Origin: a virus
DNA length: 64,000 nt
Strand: one strand, 5' to 3'
IMG/VR virus record: IMGVR_UViG_3300011113_000640
Location: 186,001-250,000 of that record
Of the stretch, positions 31,479 to 43,800 are shown piece by piece (positions within the stretch are counted from its first letter, which is position 1; every line of letters begins with the position of its first letter). The notes beneath the pieces are model-generated. The model worked only from the letters and a program-made list of their open reading frames with translations, was not told where the DNA came from and made no database searches. Made by a program: the position numbers and the translations under genes.

Positions 31479-34400
31479 ATGGCCACAACGTCTAGACAAA
31501 CAGCGATTTTTGGTGTAGAAGATTGGAAGCAGATCTATCAAACCTATCAAGAAGCCAACTTTCAAAGCTATGATTTTGAAACACTGCGCAAGACTTTTGT
31601 GGATTATTTGCGCACCTACTATCCAGAAACATTCAACGACTACATTGAAAGTTCAGAATTCATTGCCTTGCTGGATGTCATGGCATTTATGGGCCAGGCC
31701 CTGGCTTTCCGCACAGATCTCAACACCAGAGAAAACTATTTAGACACTGCCGAGCGTCGCGACAGTGTGGTCAAGCTGGCCAACTTGGTAAGTTATAGTC
31801 CCAAGCGAAATACCGAAGCTTCGGGCTTGCTCAAGGTATTCAGCATTTCTACTACAGAAAACATCATAGACTTTACTGGAGCTAATCTGGCCAACATCAC
31901 GGTCAACTGGGCCGACCCTACAAATTTAAACTGGCAAGAACAGTTTACCACCATCTTGAATGCGGCCTTGGTCAACACACAAAAATTTGGTAACCCCGGT
32001 GCAAATCAAGTCATCCTGGGAGTTGACACACAAGAATATACCATAAACCTGGTTCCTGGATACTTGCCGGTCATACCCTATACCTCCACCATAGACACAG
32101 TCAACATGCCATTTGAAGTGGTCAGTAGCACCACCTTGGGCGAAAATTTCATCTACGAACCTCCGCCTTTACCTAATGGTCAGTTCAACATCCTGTTTAG
32201 GAATGATCAACAGGGATTTCTTAGTGCCAACACTGGTTTCTTTTTCTTGTTCAAACAAGGAGTACTACAGAATCAAGATTTCAACTTGCCAGAACGCATA
32301 ACCAATCGTGCTGTGGCCATCAACATTGAAGGGGTAAACAACACTGATGTATGGTTGTATCAACTTGACAACGTGGGCAACATTTCCAACTATTGGCAAA
32401 AGGTACAAAGTGTTTATGCGGCAGCAGTTGAACAGTTGGCACCCGGAACAAGAAATATCTACAGTGTGACCAGCCGTACCAATGATCAGATCACTCTTAA
32501 CTTTGGCGACGGTGTGTTTTCTACCATACCAGTAGGTACCTTCCGTACCTATGTGCGTGCCAGCAATGGTCTTACCTACATTATCAACCCGGTAGAGATG
32601 CAAAGCGTGGCCATACCCATCAGTTATGTCAGCCGCACAGGGCAGATCGAAACCATGACTCTTACCTGTGGATTGACCAATCCTGTGACCAACGCCCAGG
32701 CACGCGAGACCATAACCACCATCAAACAACGAGCACCTGCACAATATTACACACAGAACAGGATGGTCAACGGTGAAGACTATTCGCAGTTTCCATTCAC
32801 ACAATACAACAGTATTTTAAAAAGCACAGCCGTCAATCGTGCCAGCATTGGTACCAGCCGTTATCTCGATCTAGTGGACCCCACTGGAAAATATTCCAGC
32901 ACCGACATTTTTGCCAGCGATGGCGCACTATGGGAAAGCAATGATCTCTATAGCTTTCAATTTTCTTGGTTGACTACCAACGATATTTCAGATGCTGTAA
33001 TCAACCAGATCTCGCCCTTGGCGTTGCGTGCAGGGCTACAACAATTTTACTATGCCAATTATGTCAGACCCAATTTAGCAGTGCTGAATTTTACTTGGAA
33101 TCAAAGCACAGTGCTGACCAATGAGACCACGGGCTATTTTCAAAACGCAGCCGGCAATCCTGTGCCCATTGGTATCTTTACCAGCAACAATGCCAAATAC
33201 ATAACAGAACGAAGCCTGGTACAATTTGCTGCACCCACTGGCTTTTACTTCGACGCAAACAATCACCTGGTGGTAGGAGTCCCCACACGTGCCGATGACA
33301 AGCTGACCATATGGGCCAGCCCCACCGCGGTGTACGAAGCCGGCAATGCCCAGGGCTATGGCAATCTTCCGTCTGGAGTGGGTCCTGTGGTACTCAACAA
33401 TTACGTGCCCACAGGTGCTATACCTGTGCAGGTCATTCCGGTTTTTATCACTGACATTCCTGTGTCTGTGCAACAAAGCATAGTATCACAGATAGCATTG
33501 AATCAGAATTTTGGACTGGGATATAATAATCTCACAGCTACCTGGTATGTGATCACTTCCAATAATCTAGCAACAAATGCTGCATTTAGCTTGGCCAATG
33601 CCCAAAGCACAACTGGAACCAACCAGGATGCCAGTTGGTTGGTACAGGCCACCTACAATGGAACAAGCTACACCGTGGTATCCAGGAGTCTAGATTATTT
33701 CTTTGGCAGTGTATTACAGACAAGATTTTTCTTTTATACCAGCGATCCCATCTACGACAGCAGGACCGGCACTGTGATCAGTGACTATGTGAACATACTT
33801 AAAATCAACACACAACCAGATTTGGCTGAGCCATTGGGATCTGACACAGTGTTGAACATAATAGATCAACCTGTGCTCAGTGATGGACTGGTGGACGATT
33901 TCCAGGTTGTGGTCAGTTTTGCCCAGGCACCCGACAATCTCACTCCAGTGAATCCAGACTTCTTTACTGATATAGTGGCACCCACAGTGGATGCCAATTC
34001 TAAATTGGTTTTCTTTGAAGCCACAGTGGATTTTGACAACCTACAGCGTTTCCTGTTGCTGGAACCTGGTGTGGTCAACAGTGATTATGCCACAAAAACC
34101 GCCATACAAGCTGTACAGACTCAATATGTCACAGGACAAGTTTTCTATGCCTATAGCGAGGGAAATTTCTATGTGTTGAGTCTAGACAGTCTAGGTGATC
34201 CTACCTTGCTTTCAAGCACAAATTATTTGGCAAAAACAGGCAGACAAGACTTGTATTTCCAATACAGACACAATAGTCCGTTGACCAGTAGAATCGATCC
34301 AGGCAGTACCAACATCATCGATGCCTATGTGGTCACCAATGCTTACTATACTGCTTATATCAATTGGTTGCAAGATACCACAGGCACAGTTGTTGAACCT

Positions 34401-34883
34401 TTGCCTCCTACCATCGATGAATTAAACACGGCCTATCAAGGACTACAAGATTTCAAGATGTTGTCTGACAACATGATCCTCAACAGCGTGGATTTTCAAC
34501 CCTTGTTTGGGCAAAAGGCCGACCCAGCCTTGCGTGGAATAATCAAGGTCATACGTGCAGCTGGTAGCACAGCCAGTGTAAGTACCATAAAAAATCTTGT
34601 GCTGGCCAATCTCAATGCATTTTTTGATATAGCTAACTGGAACTTTGGCGACACCTTTTATTTCAGCGAACTATCGGCCTACATACATCAAAACATTGGT
34701 GACACCGTCAGCAGTGTGGTCTTGGTTCCACTTAATACACAAAAGAGCTTTGGTGACTTGTACGAGATAAGATGTGCCCCCAATCAGATTTTTGTCAACG
34801 GTGCCACGGTCAATGACATTGAAGTGATCACTGCTTTGACCAGCACCAATCTGCAGACTGCTCCTGGTAGTGGAGTGATTTAA
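31479..34883 (+). CDS. 6: Baseplate wedge protein gp6
   Basis: A 1,134-residue protein with the gp6 N-terminal signature: SYDFETLRKTFVDYLRTYYP, FNDYIESSEFIALLDVMAFM, GQALAFRTDLNTRENYLDTA and VSYSPKRNTEASG. The central part includes ITLNFGDGVFSTIPVGTFRT and NRMVNGEDYSQFPFTQYNSI, conserved in J-like wedge proteins. T4 gp6 is 660 aa, so this is much longer, with an expanded C-terminal half rich in Thr/Asn/Gln and beta structure. gp6 dimers form the inner ring of the baseplate. The stop overlaps the next start (TAATG). Confidence 0.93.
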   Translation: MATTSRQTAIFGVEDWKQIYQTYQEANFQSYDFETLRKTFVDYLRTYYPETFNDYIESSEFIALLDVMAFMGQALAFRTDLNTRENYLDTAERRDSVVKLANLVSYSPKRNTEASGLLKVFSISTTENIIDFTGANLANITVNWADPTNLNWQEQFTTILNAALVNTQKFGNPGANQVILGVDTQEYTINLVPGYLPVIPYTSTIDTVNMPFEVVSSTTLGENFIYEPPPLPNGQFNILFRNDQQGFLSANTGFFFLFKQGVLQNQDFNLPERITNRAVAINIEGVNNTDVWLYQLDNVGNISNYWQKVQSVYAAAVEQLAPGTRNIYSVTSRTNDQITLNFGDGVFSTIPVGTFRTYVRASNGLTYIINPVEMQSVAIPISYVSRTGQIETMTLTCGLTNPVTNAQARETITTIKQRAPAQYYTQNRMVNGEDYSQFPFTQYNSILKSTAVNRASIGTSRYLDLVDPTGKYSSTDIFASDGALWESNDLYSFQFSWLTTNDISDAVINQISPLALRAGLQQFYYANYVRPNLAVLNFTWNQSTVLTNETTGYFQNAAGNPVPIGIFTSNNAKYITERSLVQFAAPTGFYFDANNHLVVGVPTRADDKLTIWASPTAVYEAGNAQGYGNLPSGVGPVVLNNYVPTGAIPVQVIPVFITDIPVSVQQSIVSQIALNQNFGLGYNNLTATWYVITSNNLATNAAFSLANAQSTTGTNQDASWLVQATYNGTSYTVVSRSLDYFFGSVLQTRFFFYTSDPIYDSRTGTVISDYVNILKINTQPDLAEPLGSDTVLNIIDQPVLSDGLVDDFQVVVSFAQAPDNLTPVNPDFFTDIVAPTVDANSKLVFFEATVDFDNLQRFLLLEPGVVNSDYATKTAIQAVQTQYVTGQVFYAYSEGNFYVLSLDSLGDPTLLSSTNYLAKTGRQDLYFQYRHNSPLTSRIDPGSTNIIDAYVVTNAYYTAYINWLQDTTGTVVEPLPPTIDELNTAYQGLQDFKMLSDNMILNSVDFQPLFGQKADPALRGIIKVIRAAGSTASVSTIKNLVLANLNAFFDIANWNFGDTFYFSELSAYIHQNIGDTVSSVVLVPLNTQKSFGDLYEIRCAPNQIFVNGATVNDIEVITALTSTNLQTAPGSGVI

Positions 34884-37800
34884 TGGCCAAGCAAGTACGC
34901 AGTGTAGATTTTCTTCCAGAGATCTTCCAGACTCCGATCAACAAACAATTTTTGTCAGCCACGCTGGATCAGCTGATACAAAATCCTGAGTTCTCTCAAA
35001 CACAAGGCTTTGTGGGTCGGCGCATAGGCCCCGGAGTCAATGCCAATGACTACTATGTGATTGAACCTACCAAGACCCGTACTGACTATCAGTTAGAGCC
35101 CGGAGTAGTGCAGGTAGATCCAGACAACATTCAACAAGTGGTAGATGCCATAACCTATCCCGGAATCAACGATGGCCTGGGCACACAAGGCGCATATACC
35201 AACAACGCCGATCGCTTGTATACCAGCGATTATTATACTTGGGATCCATTTGTGGATTTTGACAAGTTTGTCAACTATGCACAATATTATTGGTTACCAG
35301 GAGGTCCCTTGCCCGTGGATGTCAGCAGCACTGAAATTCCACTCACAGACACTTTTACAGTGACACGAGCCAATGGTGCCTACACCATCACAGGTGCGAC
35401 CGGAACCAATCCAGAAATCACGCTGGCACGTGGAGGCAGTTATGAATTTAAGGTAGCACAAAACGCCCAAGAAACTGAAACATTTTCAGTTAGAAACGCT
35501 GACACCAGCAACTGGAACATAGACTTCCAGGCCAATCCTACCTTGACCTTGACACGTGGCAACACTTATGTGTTCAATCTCACACAGACATTTCCTTGGA
35601 GTTTTTGGATCAAGACCGAGGCCACTCTGGGCACCACCAACATCTATGATCCAACCTTGCCCAATGGCATCAAGGCCATCAGCAACAACGGTGCCGGCAC
35701 TGGCTTGATCACATTTACAGTGCCACAAACGGCACCTGATACCTTGTACTATGCCAACGATGTAGAATTCAACTTGCGTGGCCAGATCAACGTCATAGAC
35801 GCAACCCCCGGAACCGGTGCTGGTTTTTGGATACAAACAGATCCCGGTGTAAATGGACGTATTCCGTCTACGCCCAATATCAGCAGCCGACTTGGCACCG
35901 AACAAGGAGTGATCAACAACGGAGAAGATTTAGGTACTATTACATTCAATGTGCCTGCAGTGACCGCACAAGATTTTTACTTCAACATGCCTAACATAGG
36001 ACTAGTAGATGTGGTCACTGATCTAGGCTTCAATGATATCAATGGTGTGTACCTTGACGACTTTTTTGCTGCATATCCCACTGGTATAGATGGTACTACT
36101 AGTTTGCAAAATCTCACCTTGGTATTCCTTAGCCAGGATGCTAATCCGACCCCAGCAAATCTCTATGATCTCTGGCGCATTCAGTATTTGACCGACGTCA
36201 ATGGAACTTATTTTAATTTGCAATACGTTGAAAGCATTGATGTTGAAAACAAATTTGTGGTTGGATTTGGCGAGGTCACATCCAATACCAGTTGGTACAA
36301 GACCACCGACGGATGGTTTGAACAAATACCTTTGTTGACCGCAGATCGTGATGTGTTGTTTTATCAAGATGGTACTGACCCAGGAATATTTGGTCGCATA
36401 CGCTTGGTAGATGCTGTGGGATCGCCTTTGCCTGTCAACGAAATCATTGGCGCCAAGAACTACACAAGTCCCAATGGAGTCGCATTCAGCAACGGAATGA
36501 AAGTGGTATTCCGTGGTCCTGTGACACCTGCCTCTTATCAAAACAACGAATACTATGTGGAAGGTGTAGGAACGGCCATTCAACTATTGCTGACTGATGA
36601 ATTTGTAACTCCAGAAACTTATACTCAATCAGCTTTGGTACCATATGATACTACTCCGTATGACACTGACCCTTTTGATGACAGCCTAAACCAACCTCTA
36701 GTACCGGATTATCTCACCATCAACCGTGCCAGTCCAGATCTCAATGCCTGGACCCGAAGCAATCGTTGGTTTCACATAGACGTAATCAACGCATCTGCGG
36801 CCTACAATAATTTTGTACCTACCCTGGACAATCGTTTTAGAGCACGCAGACCAATCTTGGAGTTCCGTGCAGGAACAAGATTGTATAATTCAGGCACGCA
36901 AGGCTTGCCACCTGTCAACCTAGTGGATCTTGTGACCACTGATGCCTTGAGCACAGTCAACGGTAGCCTTGGTTACAGTTCAGATGGTTACACTCTGCTT
37001 GATGGAAGTACGGTAATCTTTGCTGCAGACACAGACCCAGAAGTGCGCAATAAAGTTTATCAAGTACAGTTTGTTACTGTGGACACCAATGCAGAAGATT
37101 CTACCATAGTTGATGTGCCTGTGATAGTATTGACACCAATAGCCACAGCCCAAGTAGACAACACCGTGGTATGTTTGGACGGAATAGAATACCAGGGTTT
37201 CACATACTACTACGATGGGGCAGAATGGGTAGAAGCACAACTCAAAATCAGTGTCAATCAACCTCCGCTGTTTGATGTCTATGATACCAATGGCATAAGT
37301 TTCGGCAATCAAACCATTTATCCTAGTTCAAATTTCACAGGCAGTCCGTTGTTCAGTTATGCCATTGGGGATGCAGAGCCTGATTTGGTGCTGGGATTTC
37401 CTTTGACTTATCTCAGCTTGACCAATATAGGTGACATAGTATTTGACAACAACCTTTACAAGGACTCATTTTCATACACTGTAAACAGTCAAGGCCAATC
37501 TGTGCCTATCAGCACAGGTTTTGTAAGACAGTATTCTGATCGTTTGAACTATCAACGCGAGTTGGGCTGGCAAACAGGTATTACCTCCAGTCTGGTCCGT
37601 CAACAGTTCCGTTTTGTCTATGATGGTGCTCCTTTGTTGTTGGATGTGGCGGTAACTACCGATAACACAGTACCTGCCGTACAAATATTCATCAATGGAC
37701 TGTTTGTAGAATCCAATAATTATACCTACACCATTGGTACCAACACAACAACCATAAATTTCTCTACTACCTATGTGCCCAGCGATGTGATTGAAGTGTC

Positions 37801-40800
37801 GGTGTTGAGTGACCAGATCAGTGTGCAAGGATTTTATCAGGTTCCTATGAATCTCAGCAACAATCCCTTGAACGGCAACAGTGATCAATTTACTCTAGGA
37901 ACTATAAGGAATCACTACAGCACCATTGGTCAAAATTTGGTAGATCTCACAGGTCCTGTGATTGGTGCCAACAACAGCCGAGACCTTGGCAACATTGTGC
38001 CCTACGGTCTGCAGATACTACAACAAAGTTCGCCTTTGACCCTGACCGGTTATTTCATGCGCGATCGCAGTTACAATATTTTTGCATCCTTGGCCTACAA
38101 CAGCGGAGAATATGTCAGCTTCAAGGAACAATTACTCAGTGCGGTGTCCACTTTTGGCATAGCCGACTATGGCAACTGGAGCACGGCCACATTACTGGAC
38201 AACTGCATAGCCAAGATTACCTCGGGTCGCACCAACCTTAACAGTTTTTATTGGAGCGACATGTTGCCCACAGGCACCACGTTTGTGTCCAACAGTTACA
38301 CCGTAAATCCTATAACCACCAATCGATTCAATTTGATCCAGAGCTATGATTTTACCACATCAAACTATCAAGGCTTGTGCGTTTACATCAACAATGTGAT
38401 TCTGGTGCGTGGCCGTGACTATGTGGTCAGCACCGAAGGACCTACACTCACTATCACAGTAACATTGAACATTGGTGACGTGGTCGTCATCAATGAATAC
38501 ACCGACACGGCTGGTAATTTTGTACCCAACACACCGACCAAACTGGGACTTTATCCCAAGTATGAACCGCGTTATTTCTATGACACCAACTATGTGAATC
38601 CTACCTGGGTCATACAAGGACACGATGGATCAATCACTGTGGCCTTTGGCACACCCACCGAACCAGATCCTAGAGACGCTGTGTTGCTGGAATTTGAAAC
38701 CAGGATCTACAGCAACCTCAAAAATGATGGCAATCCTCCACCCCTGGTGGCCGAAGATGTGATTCCTGGCTATTTCAGAACCACTGATTATACCGCCGCA
38801 GAAACAACCACTATTTTGGGCGAAAGTTTCTTGACCTGGGTGGGCGCCAACAAGTTGGATTACACACAACAAACCTACCAGGTCACAAACGAATTTACCT
38901 ACAACTACAGCCAAGCCGCCAACAGACTAGACAATCAACCCTTGTTGGGCGCATGGCGTGGTATCTATAGATATTTCTATGACACACTCACACCCAACTC
39001 CACTCCTTGGGAAATGTTGGGTTTCAGCGAACAACCCATCTGGTGGGAAGACCAGTATGGTCCAGCACCTTACACCAGCGACAACTTGGTGCTGTGGGGC
39101 GACCTTGAGGCCGGCCTGGTCAACGATCCAGTGGCACCGTATGTGATACCCAAATATCGTAGACCTGGACTTACTTCGGTGATTCCTGTGGATGATCAAG
39201 GACAACTACTGCCTCCATTCTACAGCGTGATGGGGGCATACAACCCTCAAGGATTCCAGAAAAGTTGGCAGGTCGGCGATGGTGGCCCAGTAGAAGCTTC
39301 GTGGTGGCAGAGCTCAAATTATCCATTTGCTGTCATGCGATTGTTGTTGCTTACAAGACCAGCACAGTTTTTCAGCCTGTTTGCTGATCGTGATCTCTAC
39401 AGATACGATGTTGAATTTGATCAGTATCTCTACAATGGCCGCTATCGATTAAGACCCCAGGACATCCAAGTCTATGGCAATGGAGTCAGCAAGGCCAGTT
39501 ACATAAACTGGATAGTGGATTACAACCAACAGTGGGCAGTCAACAGCACCAGCGCATTGACCACAGATTTGAGTAATATTGATGTGCGTTTGTGTTATCG
39601 TTTTGCTTCGTTTGTGACAGGATCAAACCTAAGACTGTTTTTAGAAAAAGGCGCACCACAAAGTGAGAATGACAGCTTGTTGATACCGCCTGAAAGTTAC
39701 AACCTATTTGTTTATAAAAATCAACCAGCCAATCGTCTGAACTACAGTGCCGTGGTCGTAGAAATTGTTGAAGGTGGCTACAGTGTGTACGGATACAGTA
39801 CCACAGATCCTTATTTCAGCATTTATTCCAGCCGCACAGCCGGCACTGGACAAACTATCAGTGCCGGAGGTTACAGTGTGACAGTGCCGGCCGAATACAG
39901 TTCTACTGTGATTGAAATTCCTTATGGTTACACATTTACCAGCCGTGCCAGCGTGGTAGATTTCTTGCTCAGCTATGGCAAATATTTAGAAGGCCAGGGT
40001 CTCAGTTTTGTAGTGCAGGAAAATGGTTATACTTTGAACTGGGCACAAATGGCTCAGGAATTCCTTTACTATGCTGGACAAGGTTGGACCACAGGCACCA
40101 TAATAAATCTCAATCCGTCGGCCACACAGATACAGGCCTTGAAACCCGGGGCTGTGGTTGATTCTCTACAGACATACACGCCTGAAAATCTCATACAGGA
40201 TCAGAATCGTAGAGAATTGCCGGCCAAGAATCTCATAATCTATAGACAGGACAACACTTTCCAACTCAATCCTGATCCAGCCGGCAATCAAACTGTGAGT
40301 TATCTACAATTACAGTTTACGGATCTTGAAGACATCTTGATCCTGAACAATCGCACCATATTCAATGATCTGATCTATGACACTGTCACAGCTGAGAGAC
40401 AACAACGCCTGCGGTTGGCTGCTACCACCAGCACACAGTGGAATGGAACTCTCAATGCTCAGGGTTTCATACTGAACCAAAACAATGTGGTAGCTTGGCA
40501 ACCCAATGAGAAATATACCAAGGGCGAAATTGTATTATACAAAAACAATTATTGGCAAGCAGCTGCCTTGGTCCAGCCCAAGGAAAAATTCGAGTATTCT
40601 GATTGGTACAAGAGCAACTTTGATCGAATCCAACAGGGATTGTTACAGAACCTGGCAACCAAGGCCGATCAGTTGGCCAACAGCTACAATACTCAAACGG
40701 CCAATCTCAACCGAGACAACGATCTATTGGCCTATGGGCTGATAGGATTCCAGCCAAGACAGTACATGATAGATCTCAATCTCACTGATACTAGTCAGGT

Positions 40801-43800
40801 CGGTTTGTATCAACAGTTTATCAAGACCATGGGTAGCCGTCGTGCCACGCAGTTGTTGACACAGGCCAACTTGAATCCCTTGACCGCACAATACAATATC
40901 TATGAAACCTGGGGCATATTGGTCGGCACCTATGGAGCACAGGCCAATCGCAGCTGGTTTGAGGTCGATCTTGATGAAGCCTTGTTGAGTGGCAACCCGA
41001 GCACATTCCAAATAATAGAACCTGGGCAAACCACAGAAGCCAATCAAGCAATTCTGTTGCAAAATCTCTGGGCTGAAAGCTATGCCATACCCAACACCAA
41101 CATACTGCCTACTACCTATTCGAGAAATCTAGACACTGCTTTGCCATCGGCCGGCTATGTCAATGTCAATGATGTTGATATCACAGTGTTCAACTTGAAT
41201 GACCCTACCAACATAGCTGCCAATCTTTCTCGCATAGGTTTAGGCACCCGTATTTGGGTAGCACAAGACAACAGCTACGATTGGAACATTTACCAGTGTG
41301 CTCAAGTGCCAGGTCGTTTGACATCAATATCAGACAATCTCAACGGTACCTCTCGCGCCACATTTAGTTCACAGATCAGTCTTGTTCGCGGTGATCTTAT
41401 CATCATCAGATATTTCAGTGATTTGGTAGATGGTGTGTATCGAGTACTCAGTGTGCCTAACATAAACTCCGTGGTCATAGAATATGCTTTTGTCAATACC
41501 AATCAAACCACACTGACCGGTACAGGGTTAGCATTCTATCTCCAGACCATGCGTGTGGCTCAGGCCAGCGATGTTATCACGTTGCCGTACGCAAACCAAC
41601 TGATTCCAGGAGCACAGGTCTGGGTCGACGACAACGGTTCTGGACACTGGACAGTGCTGGAAAAAACTGATCCTTTCCAACCCACACAGGCATTGACAAA
41701 CCCAAATCAAGGTGTCAATTCTAGATTTGGCGCCAGCGTAGCACAGTCCAGCAACCATTTCTCGATGGTGGCCGGAGCCCCCAATGATGAATCAGGTGAT
41801 GGTGCTGTTTACACTTATCGTATAAATCTTTTCAATCAATACGTGGAAAACGTCATACTGTTTTTGATAGCAACTGGTGCGGCAGGGTATGGCAACAGTG
41901 TGGACTTTGGAGACAGGACCTGGGCAGTGGCTGGTGCCAGTGCCAGCAACGGCGGAACCGGCTATGTGACACCGATCTATCTTGTGCCCGGCAGCAATAC
42001 ATTCTTACAAACTCAACTGTTGGTGGCTCCGGACCCTGACTACAGCACCATCAGTGAATTTGGAGCTGCAGTCAAACTCAGTGGTGACGAACGCTGGTTG
42101 TATGTGGGCGCACCAGCTACCAACACTGTGTATGCCTATGCCCGAGTAGACATACCGCAACAATCTGCGACCTATACAGCCAATGGCACAACTCAGAGTT
42201 TCAACTGGTCAAACACAATACAGATAGATTACACCAAGCCCGACCAGATGATCGTGGTTGTCAACAACACCGTGCAACAATACGGCACAGATTATACACT
42301 GACCAACAATTTGGTATCATTTTCCTCTGTGCCTACGCTCAACAACCAGATCAAATTCACCCGTCGCACGTTCAAACAGCTAGACTCAAACACCTACCTC
42401 AACGTGACTCAAAACAGTGCCACTGGATCTGGTTCAGGAGCTAGATTTACTGTGACCAATACACGTGGCGATTATCAGGTCAGTATCACCGCACCTGGCA
42501 CCAGTTATGCTCCAGGCGATCAGCTGACAATCAGTTATACTCAGGTTGATCCTATTGGAAGCGCGGCCAACAATTTGATCATCACTGTGGTTTCCGTGGT
42601 CAGTGGAGGAATCACAGGGTTTACCACAGCAGGCAGCGGGGTTGGCAACACTGCTGTGTTTGATCTGTCAGACTCATTGTATACAGCCACCAACATATGG
42701 TCATTTACAGTCACAGTCAATGGAGTATTGCAACGTCCATACCTGGATTATACCTTTGCAGGAACCACTATTACTTTTGTCACAGTGCCACCAGCTGAAG
42801 CAGTGATTTACGTTGACAGTGCCAGCCAGGGAGCTTATTGGCAGTACGTGGACCAAATGCAAGTGGCCGGCATAGATGCCAACGCAACTCTTGGCGCCAG
42901 CATAACCACAGACGGTCTTGGACGTCAGATACTGTTGGGTGCACCGCAGGCATCGGCCGACGATGCCGAGGGCGATCCCATAGCCAATGCCGGTGCTGTG
43001 TATGCGTTTGATCGCAGCGTGTACAGATATATTGTTGACAACTCAACACAGCTGACCTATGCCATACCGGGCACATTGACCGGTCCAATAGCAGTGAGAT
43101 TAAACAGCCAATATCTCACCAACTCGGCACAATACATCAACGGCGAATTCACAGTATCGGGTTCTAACGTAGTGCTATCTAGCTCGGTGGCATTGACCGT
43201 GGGCGATTTTTTAGAAATTGAAACCAATCAATTCCAACAGTTGCAAAAGTTTGCCAGCAACACAGTGATAGACGAAAGCCAATTTGGCGCTAGCCTTGAT
43301 ATATGTTCCAACAGTTGCAGTCTGTATGTTGGAGCACCCAAAGACACCTACGCTTCCGAGGTCATACAGTCAGGCATGGTCCAGCGCCAGGTCAATCAAT
43401 CAAGGATCTATGGAATTATCTCCAGCACCATAGCTAACCCAAGTCTTACCTCGGGTGATACCATCAGGATAAATCTTGAACTGGTTGCTGTTCCAGCATC
43501 ACCCAACAACACTGTGGCAGGTCTAGCGGATGCTATAAATTCTTCAGGCATACCCAATGTCAGAGCAACCCCCACCGCAGATGTTTATTACATTGGTGAT
43601 GGCAACACCAAGATCTACAGCATAGGCAATATGTATTCAGCGGCCGAGTCTTATACTTCGGTAGTTTATGTCAACGACGTGTTGCAAACACAGGGCGTGA
43701 ACTATACTTACAACAACACCACTCAAGAAATAAGTTTTGTTACAGCCCCGGCTCTTGATGCCAGCATACAAATAGTGTCAGGTCGTTTGGTTCTAACAGT

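Noticed and set aside
31479-34883. Gene 6 as a fusion with another T4 wedge gene
   Set aside because: The longer C-terminal half shows no identifiable gp8 or gp9 signature, so I treat it as an enlarged gp6.
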